A stretch of 52,767 nt of DNA from a virus: the IMG/VR virus record IMGVR_UViG_3300009499_000013, positions 1-52,767 of that record. The stretch is one strand, 5' to 3'. The translations under genes and the position numbers were made by a program. The notes under the pieces were generated by a model. It worked only from the letters and a program-made list of their open reading frames with translations. It searched no databases and was not told the DNA's origin. Below are positions 47,157 through 52,767 of the stretch, piece after piece. Numbering within the stretch: the stretch's first letter is position 1; the number at the start of each line of letters is the position of its first letter.

Positions 47157-47645
47157 TCAGTACTGTAAGCACGCGTTATCGAATCTCACTAACATAGTGA
47201 TTGTAGCAGCATCATTATTGTCGTAAGACAGTTCGTTATAGTTGATGTCTTTCGGCCAACAACCTTTGATCTCCCAAAGCTCTATAGCCGTACCGACTGG
47301 GTCCAGCATCAAAAGTTGAATGTCTCTCTTGTAGAAGTCAGCGTAGCCAGCTCTACCAGAGATGCTCTCAAAGTTCAAACGAATCCACTCTTCAACCTGC
47401 TGTGCCCCCGACGGCGCGATTGGGTCATAGAGCTCAATCGCCATCGGTTGCCAGTCATGCTTACCAGCGAGGTAGCGCTTGCTGTTAATCCAATCGACTG
47501 CAATCTCTTCAAAGACGCGTTGTGGGCGCGCAGTGCTCTTTGCGAGGAAGGCATCGATACCCTCAACACGTAATATCCATCTAAACTTTCTTTTGGGTTC
47601 GAAGGCGTTCGGTATCATGTCGCTGACATCAAGTGTTTCAGCCAT
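47157..47645 (-). CDS. Tail tube protein (T4 gp19-like)
   Basis: It polymerises as hexamer rings to form the inner tail tube. The 162-residue protein matches T4 gp19 in length (163) and layout: FEPKRKFRWILRVEGIDAFL near the start, PQRVFEEIAVDWINSKRYLA, the ELYDPIAPSGAQQVEEW block, KRDIQLLMLDPVGTAIELWE and a final SYDNNDAATITMLVRFDNAC strand pair. A strong ribosome site (AGGAGTG) precedes ATG 47645. It lies between the sheath and the tape measure, as in contractile tails. The 140-base gap upstream (47646-47785) holds a CATGCT-A-AGCATG palindrome and no clear promoter. Confidence 0.9.
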   Translation of the reverse strand: MAETLDVSDMIPNAFEPKRKFRWILRVEGIDAFLAKSTARPQRVFEEIAVDWINSKRYLAGKHDWQPMAIELYDPIAPSGAQQVEEWIRLNFESISGRAGYADFYKRDIQLLMLDPVGTAIELWEIKGCWPKDINYNELSYDNNDAATITMLVRFDNACLQY

Positions 47646-47785
47646 TTTTAATCACTCCTGCTGTTCATCGACAGCACTGATGCCAGTTTGGTCATCGACA
47701 ATAACTATCCATCAGTCAACATTTTACAATCATCGACATAATGATATGCATGCTTAGCATGACTTCTGTGTGCGTATTATCTTAA

Positions 47786-48163
47786 TCACAGTTCTTCATT
47801 CACAAGCTGATGCAACGCATCGATGAATTTTGATGCATTTTCATGTACTGGCTCACCCTTTACGATAGGAATCGCCTTACCCTCGGGTGGTTGATGTGCC
47901 TGTGCAATCCTTGCCAAAAATGACCTGGGTGAGAATCGTTTTCCTCTAACCTCAATCGTTTCAACACGATTTGATTCAATCCAATCACGAAGTGCACGAA
48001 GCTCCATTGATTGTGGTCCCGGAATCGGTCTGTCCCATCTGTCTGTGAATGACACGTTCTTCGGGTCAAACTGGATGTGTGAATACATCTCAGAACGTGC
48101 CATCCCAGGATGCTTTTCGACAAGCATCGTTCTAATGATGTTTCGTAGTTGGCCTAATTTCAT
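47786..48163 (-). CDS. Virion-region protein with LRxIIR N-terminal helix
   Basis: A 125-residue protein starting MKLGQLRNIIRTMLVEKHPG, a short amphipathic helix also found at the N-termini of the two genes upstream. The rest is basic (IEVRGKRFSPRSFLARIAQ) with a Leu-rich end. It starts by ATGA overlap with the 566-residue gene. Function unknown; the shared helix could be an assembly or prohead-targeting tag (inference). Confidence 0.55.
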   Translation of the reverse strand: MKLGQLRNIIRTMLVEKHPGMARSEMYSHIQFDPKNVSFTDRWDRPIPGPQSMELRALRDWIESNRVETIEVRGKRFSPRSFLARIAQAHQPPEGKAIPIVKGEPVHENASKFIDALHQLVNEEL

Positions 48164-49860
48164 TTTTTGCCCTTCGAGCCGAGGTGCTTCAACAGCTCTT
48201 CCTCAGGAGATAATTTCTTTTTCTGCGCAGGTTCATAATCTTCAGGTGATAGAGACTGTATGAACTTCCTCATCTGTGCCATCTTCGACATCTCAATATC
48301 ATCTGTGCTGCCGTCGGCGTCATCGTCATCATCATCAAGACCAGAGGCTGACAGAGGTTCAGCCTCGAGCTGCTCAATGTCAGATGAACCAGCACGACGA
48401 ACCACAGCCTGATGACCACCATGAACAACGGGCGCCTTCTTTGCAAGCGTTGATTTCTCTTGAGGAGACATCACAACATGACGTTCGGCCTTGTCTGGCA
48501 TATCCCAACCAAGCTTAAAAAACAGCGCCTGGATGTCGTCGCCCTTCGGCCATGGAGAAGAACCATACACGCTCTTCTTTTCTGTTGAGCCACTCTCTTC
48601 AGCGGCCTTATTCAATCGTTTTTGCAATCCCATCGGAAGGTAGTAGGCAAGATAATGAACATCGTCGCCCGTGAACAGAGGCTTTCCGTCTGGTGAGTAT
48701 TGTAGCTTTGCCTTGCTCCATCCCTCGAGTTTTCGGCCTGCACTCTTATCAATGTACGACTTTTGTCCAACAGACGTTGCACCTGAAAGGCTTGACTTTG
48801 TATTAAAGATTGGTTCAGCAGAAGCCTTCGGCAATTGAAGAGGTTCTGCATCTGAAGAGCCTGCTTTTTCTGAGTCTACTGTTCCACCCAGGTGTGGGCT
48901 TTTTCCTGCTGATGATTGTGCGGGTTTTGAGCGATCGACGCTGTGTAGCGTCTGACCAGCGAGTGCATCTTTCTCTAGACCCTTTGTGAAACCAGGCGAA
49001 AGCGATGATGGAGCGTCAGCTTTTTCATAATGAACGATTTTCTCCATATGGAATCCATCGTTTTCCATCTTCTTGATTGCGTCAACAAGGGGTCCATATC
49101 CCTTTTCTTTGAGATTCTTAATGATTGTCTCTTTGTCTCCACCAGCAGAGACTATCGCACGGACACCTGACTGTGAACGAGGGGCGGGTGATTCACCATG
49201 TGGCGGACCTGAGCCCTGCCAGTCTGCGTATCCCATCTCCATTGCGACCTCACCCACAGCAACGTTCGGTACCTTTTGTCCAGGAAACTGTTTTTGGGGA
49301 GTGACACGATAATCACAACGTGCAGTCTGCTCGACGGAGACCCAACGCTCTTTTCCTGTGCTTGGGTCGGTCTTGAGTTCCCTTGCCCACTTATTATATG
49401 CCTCAGGACGTGCGCGCTTGCGACCAGGAGCTGGTTCTTCACCCGGCTCAACAATGTTGCCTGCATCATCTAGCCAGTATGCATTCTTAATGTCTTTCGG
49501 GTCGACGGTGTCATCAGCCAAGGGACACATGTACCACCTGACCATCCACCCATTATTGTTGATTTTTCCCTTCGACGTTAACTCTGTACTCTGTGATGTC
49601 GGTGGTATGACGCCCTTAAAGTTTTTCGCTATCTTTTCACGCTTTGCGTCTTCTGCTTCCTTCGTGCCGGGTTCGATTTTCGTTCGTTTAACGAGTTTCG
49701 GTTTCAAGGGAAGATGATGTCTTGGACAGAAAAACGTAGCTGCTTTATCCTCAATGGATTTCATGAAATCTGATTTTTCTTTCGGCTTCTCTTCAGCCTC
49801 AAGCAATTCTCTAACGTGCATGTGAATCACATCACGAATATTCATTTTCTTAAACTTCAT
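48160..49860 (-). CDS. Large Lys/Ser/Gly-rich virion-region protein
   Basis: The 566-residue protein is mainly low complexity and charged. The N-terminal helix (MKFKKMNIRDVIHMHVRELL) is followed by a CPRHHLPLKPKLVKR cysteine-histidine patch and a region with RPEAYNKWARELKTD. Disordered stretches full of Ser, Gly, Lys and Asp follow, with a final acidic cluster (SGLDDDDDDADGSTDD) before the KKKLSPEEELLKHL end. It may be an internal or scaffold-like head protein ejected with DNA (inference), or a tail-linked factor. ATGA overlaps on both sides imply coupled translation. No family recognised. Confidence 0.55.
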   Translation of the reverse strand: MKFKKMNIRDVIHMHVRELLEAEEKPKEKSDFMKSIEDKAATFFCPRHHLPLKPKLVKRTKIEPGTKEAEDAKREKIAKNFKGVIPPTSQSTELTSKGKINNNGWMVRWYMCPLADDTVDPKDIKNAYWLDDAGNIVEPGEEPAPGRKRARPEAYNKWARELKTDPSTGKERWVSVEQTARCDYRVTPQKQFPGQKVPNVAVGEVAMEMGYADWQGSGPPHGESPAPRSQSGVRAIVSAGGDKETIIKNLKEKGYGPLVDAIKKMENDGFHMEKIVHYEKADAPSSLSPGFTKGLEKDALAGQTLHSVDRSKPAQSSAGKSPHLGGTVDSEKAGSSDAEPLQLPKASAEPIFNTKSSLSGATSVGQKSYIDKSAGRKLEGWSKAKLQYSPDGKPLFTGDDVHYLAYYLPMGLQKRLNKAAEESGSTEKKSVYGSSPWPKGDDIQALFFKLGWDMPDKAERHVVMSPQEKSTLAKKAPVVHGGHQAVVRRAGSSDIEQLEAEPLSASGLDDDDDDADGSTDDIEMSKMAQMRKFIQSLSPEDYEPAQKKKLSPEEELLKHLGSKGKK

Positions 49861-50972
49861 CTCTTGTGACCCTTCGTCGGTTTAACGCCTGCAAGTCGTG
49901 ACCTTATGACTGCATCTATGTTTCGCACGAAGCGTGCGTCTGTGGCATCTGTCGATGATTTAGCATGACGTACAGCAACAGCACGTAGTGCTTCTAGTTC
50001 ATTGATGTCCATCGACTCAAGGTCTGGCTTGATACCCTTCGCAATCTGTGCATTTCTAACAGCTGCTGAGGCTGCATGTGATGGAGAGCCACCTGGCCCT
50101 GAAGCTGCAGGTGTGCTTCCCATTATCTCAGGTTCTAGGATGCCTCCACCACCACCCCTGATACGAACTGATGGATTGTCCTCGAGTTCTGGCTTCTGTC
50201 CGTATTTCGTGGGTTCTTTTCGTGGAAAATCACCCTTATCACGTGGGTCGATGTATCCAAGCGCTTCTCTTTGTGCCCGTGTGAGTTCATCGACAGTGCG
50301 CCACGTACGTGGCTTTTCAGGAACGTAGTGTGGATTATCGATGAGCTTTCCTGTCTTTTGGTCTCGTATCTTTGGTTCGCCCTTCGGCGGAACACCAGCC
50401 CATACCATCATCCTTGCAGACGCCTGCTTCGGATGCAGCACAATGTATGGGCCCCTCATCTCAATGCGACCCTCTACTGGGATAGCGCCGAACGCCGCTG
50501 GATTGCGCTTCTTTAGGTCACTTGGTGTAATCTCAACACGTTTCGGCGGCATCACATACGGTGCCTGCCGTGATTGACCAGTGTAATCCTTCGTGATTGG
50601 CTTGACTGCAGGAGCCTGCTTGATTGCATGAACACCAGCACCTGGCTCTTTCATCTGTGGACGACGTTCGTCTGTATGGTATGACCTCAGCATCGTATCA
50701 ATACGTTCATCGTTTCGCATCTTAAATGCAGCATCAATCGATATCGGACGTTGACCAGAAAGACGTGCATATTCACGTGATGCAGCGTCAAAGGCGGCGA
50801 GCTGTTCAGGAGAGATGTCAGCTCCAGGCACGTAGCCATCGGGTATTGAGTGTAGCATCTTGTCAAGAGCGTCAGCCTTCTCAATGATTGATGACTCATC
50901 TGCAGCCTCAAGCATCAATAGGTTGCGAAGCATATTTCTGAATGAACTGACCCCGAGTCGTAGTTGTGCCAT
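49857..50972 (-). CDS. Virion-region protein with shared N-terminal helix
   Basis: From ATG 50972 (in-frame TTG 50978 is less likely) the protein of 371 residues opens with AQLRLGVSSFRNMLRNLLML. A helical part follows (IIEKADALDKMLHSIPDGY), then a basic Pro-rich middle (KEPGAGVHAIKQAPAVKPIT, MPPKRVEITPSDLKKRNPAA) and a C-terminal helix (LEALRAVAVRHAKSSTDATD) ending in KPTKGHKR. Strongly basic, it may bind DNA or a nucleic-acid-filled head. It leads a three-gene coupled operon. Function unknown. Confidence 0.55.
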   Translation of the reverse strand: MAQLRLGVSSFRNMLRNLLMLEAADESSIIEKADALDKMLHSIPDGYVPGADISPEQLAAFDAASREYARLSGQRPISIDAAFKMRNDERIDTMLRSYHTDERRPQMKEPGAGVHAIKQAPAVKPITKDYTGQSRQAPYVMPPKRVEITPSDLKKRNPAAFGAIPVEGRIEMRGPYIVLHPKQASARMMVWAGVPPKGEPKIRDQKTGKLIDNPHYVPEKPRTWRTVDELTRAQREALGYIDPRDKGDFPRKEPTKYGQKPELEDNPSVRIRGGGGGILEPEIMGSTPAASGPGGSPSHAASAAVRNAQIAKGIKPDLESMDINELEALRAVAVRHAKSSTDATDARFVRNIDAVIRSRLAGVKPTKGHKR

Positions 50973-51010
50973 GGCCAACCGATAACTATATGCGTATCGA
51001 TGTTAAAACG

Positions 51011-51352
51011 TCATCTAGATAGTCTAAGAACATCCTTAAATAAAAGCATAGATGATGCACGCATTGGACATCTTAATATCTGGCCCGCGTCATTAATGAG
51101 TGTGTAGTATCCATTTTTATCATCTATCGTCGACAGTAGCCACGGCCCATCACCCTCATCACCGAATCCATTCGTGATGTATACAGCGTCACCACGCTCG
51201 ATATCAGCGTTCATGTTCATCGACCTTCCGAAGTCTACGATGAAACGACGCATCTCCCAGAAGCGAGGTTGCACAAGGTCATCAACGGTCACATCACCCA
51301 GTCGAACATCATCATGAAGTCCTATCGTCGCGTATGTATTGACATCAATCAT
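51011..51352 (-). CDS. Small barrel-like protein near the tail sheath
   Basis: The 113-residue protein has MIDVNTYATIGLHDDVRLGD at its start, then NADIERGDAVYITNGFGDEG and GPWLLSTIDDKNGYYTLIND, resembling a KOW/SH3-type barrel. A helix (ASSMLLFKDVLRLSR) closes it. Similar short barrels lie near the tail tube and after thyX. The role is unknown. Confidence 0.55.
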   Translation of the reverse strand: MIDVNTYATIGLHDDVRLGDVTVDDLVQPRFWEMRRFIVDFGRSMNMNADIERGDAVYITNGFGDEGDGPWLLSTIDDKNGYYTLINDAGQILRCPMRASSMLLFKDVLRLSR

Positions 51353-51562
51353 ATCGATGATTGTATCTTAGACGTATGTCATTGTTTCGACGATGATGCA
51401 GGACACAGCCAAGTCGATGATATGAAGGCTTCCATGGTATATCATTTCGATGCATTAGAGATGATTTGGTAGAACCGTCTGCTAAGCAACGACTATAATT
51501 TTGACTTAACAGCTTAAATCATCTTTCGTTTATTAAACACACTCAATTGTATTGATGCTATC
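51353..51562. other. Gap between the sheath gene and the next gene
   Basis: About 210 bases, AT-rich at 51490-51560, follow the sheath stop. A plus-strand frame at 51269-51472 looks like a chance shadow of the small barrel gene. The minus strand has AATTATAGTC and TTTAATAAACG, possible late promoter elements, but I see no clear consensus. Confidence 0.3.
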
Positions 51563-52767
51563 TTATGAAACTGCCCCGCCAGCATTCGTCAGAACGAAAT
51601 CAATCGACACAACTTCGGCCGTTCTTGTGGGTTCGACATACACAACTCCACGGATAGTATTGTTTTCCACGTCTGCCTGTGTCGTCGTCGTAGTATCAAT
51701 CTTCACCTTGAAGCGATTGATACCCTGCTGCTCCTGTATTCTTGCAAGAATTGGAACAACCTGACCAGAGAACCTCGTGAGCGTGGCCTCCCTGTTGGGC
51801 TCAAAGAGCAATCCATTAACGACCTGCCTGACCTGACGACGCAAATCAATCATCAATCTTCTAACGTTGATTCTGTCGAGCGCAGATGCAGCAGCCTGCA
51901 ATGTCTTTTGACCCCAGATGACAACGCCATCAGAGCCAGGGAAGCTCACAATCGGATTGATGTGTGCATCCTGAAGGACATCCATGTTCTCCCTTAGAAG
52001 ACCCACAGCAGCCCTATCTGTCGTCTGTAGCGCACCGCGGGCATAACCAGCGGGTGCAAACCACGGATGTGCGACTGCATCATTCAGTGCCATGGCACCG
52101 AGAACGACGACAGACGGAGGAACCTCCGTCGGAAGCTGTGTGAATGGGTTCTGCATGATTGCATTCGGGAAGTAGCTAGCAGCAAAGTTGCTGTTGATAC
52201 CTCTGAGGCTAAAGTTTGTCGCAGTGTTCAAAACATTGATATCCTGCAACGAGCTTGTCACATCAACGTTCATGGTATCGACCTCCTCGATATCCATGAC
52301 ATACATCGCGTCGAACCTATCGCTTTCAACGGTCGTGATTGCAGCATCTGTCACAATCGGATGCCTGATGCCTGGGATTGCAAGAAGCTTGATATCAACA
52401 TCAACAACGCTACCCATGATGTTGAGCGCCGTCTTGTACGCCCTAACTGTTGGGCCCTGGTCCTGACCACGTGCAGAATCATTCATCTCCTGAACTATCG
52501 CAGTGTTCGTCAAGTCAGATGTATTCCTGTTGAAGATATTGACACCGTCAAATCCACCCTGGATGAAGAAGCTGAACTTATTTAGCGCTCGTGCTGTCTT
52601 CGAACCAAAATCGAGTGCAACATTGTATGCCCTTGTCTTGTTCGCTTCATTCGCGGCGATTAGACCGTTTCTAACGTATGACATCGATACCAGCTGCTTG
52701 GCGTCGATGATACCATCAGAACCCGTCCTGACCTGTATGCGGTCAAGTGCGAATAGGTTGTTATTGA
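51563..52767 (-). CDS. Contractile tail sheath protein, N-terminus cut by window edge
   Basis: The sheath contracts to drive the tube through the host envelope. The 401 visible C-terminal residues show the gp18-type end: FPNAIMQNPFTQLPTEVPPS, HPWFAPAGYARGAL, then LQDAHINPIVSFPGSDGVVI and WGQKTLQAAASALDRINVRR, a classical sheath signature. It finishes with the C-terminal domain LLFEPNREATLTRFSGQVVP and a FKVKIDTTTTTQADVENN tail. The frame is open without a stop to base 52767, so the N-terminal domain lies outside. Confidence 0.93.
   Translation of the reverse strand, partial: NNNLFALDRIQVRTGSDGIIDAKQLVSMSYVRNGLIAANEANKTRAYNVALDFGSKTARALNKFSFFIQGGFDGVNIFNRNTSDLTNTAIVQEMNDSARGQDQGPTVRAYKTALNIMGSVVDVDIKLLAIPGIRHPIVTDAAITTVESDRFDAMYVMDIEEVDTMNVDVTSSLQDINVLNTATNFSLRGINSNFAASYFPNAIMQNPFTQLPTEVPPSVVVLGAMALNDAVAHPWFAPAGYARGALQTTDRAAVGLLRENMDVLQDAHINPIVSFPGSDGVVIWGQKTLQAAASALDRINVRRLMIDLRRQVRQVVNGLLFEPNREATLTRFSGQVVPILARIQEQQGINRFKVKIDTTTTTQADVENNTIRGVVYVEPTRTAEVVSIDFVLTNAGGAVS

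Noticed and set aside
51269-51472. Plus-strand 67-codon frame next to the sheath gene
   Set aside because: It mostly overlaps the minus-strand barrel gene, has no ribosome site and no recognised features.
1-52767. tRNA, rRNA, integrase, attachment sites
   Set aside because: No cloverleaf, integrase or repeat suggestive of att sites was seen by eye; a tRNA scan of the full window would be needed to exclude small RNAs.

Overview
The window is part of the genome of a large T4-like (myovirus-type) tailed phage. Evidence: a contractile tail sheath cut by the right edge, a gp19-type tail tube, a gp26-type tail protein next to a tape measure of about 1,240 residues, a LysM/gp53-like baseplate protein, and a T4-style replication set (UvsX/RecA, gp32-type ssDNA-binding protein, gp41/DnaB-type helicase, 5'-3' flap exonuclease). 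Almost every gene is on the minus strand, tightly packed with ATGA-type or short overlaps. No tRNA, rRNA, integrase or host-like gene was seen. The host cannot be named from the sequence; B12-dependent ribonucleotide reductase, ThyX and fibre types resemble those of aquatic phages (inference).

Layout, left to right. 1-4.3 kb: nucleotide and RNA metabolism (C39-like peptidase, Thg1-like 3'-5' nucleotidyltransferase, dTMP kinase, ThyX) with small unknown genes. 4.3-11 kb: virion and tail-fibre genes. 11-18.6 kb: class II ribonucleotide reductase interrupted by an HNH intein exactly at its thiyl-radical cysteine, then a replicative helicase gene that is physically fractured into two genes. Each helicase half carries part of a split intein, and a free-standing homing endonuclease gene sits between them; then a flap exonuclease. 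18.6-21.2 kb: an unusual accessory island of about nine tiny overlapping genes with tetrapeptide repeats, on both strands, containing a 57-bp near-perfect inverted repeat. 21.2-31.4 kb: dUTPase, UvsX, a beta-helix tailspike, gp32, a second free-standing homing endonuclease, a 2H phosphoesterase, a KxDG nucleotidyltransferase-like protein, an HD hydrolase and a minimal family A DNA polymerase. 31.5-32.1 kb: the only isolated plus-strand gene, behind a promoter that seems to give a leaderless mRNA. 32.1-52.8 kb: tail module (baseplate proteins, tape measure, tail chaperone pair with a candidate +1 frameshift, two paralogous virion proteins, tail tube, three genes sharing a short N-terminal helix, tail sheath).

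How it works together: NrdJ makes dNTP precursors with B12; ThyX, Tmk and dUTPase supply dTTP and remove dUTP. UvsX, gp32, the trans-spliced helicase, the flap exonuclease and PolA carry out replication and recombination. Three different homing-type invaders target or flank core replication genes. The most novel elements are (1) the fractured helicase with an atypically early-split intein, and (2) the array of 8-nt-overlapping repeat mini-genes with an inverted repeat that could work as an inversion switch preserving all reading frames.
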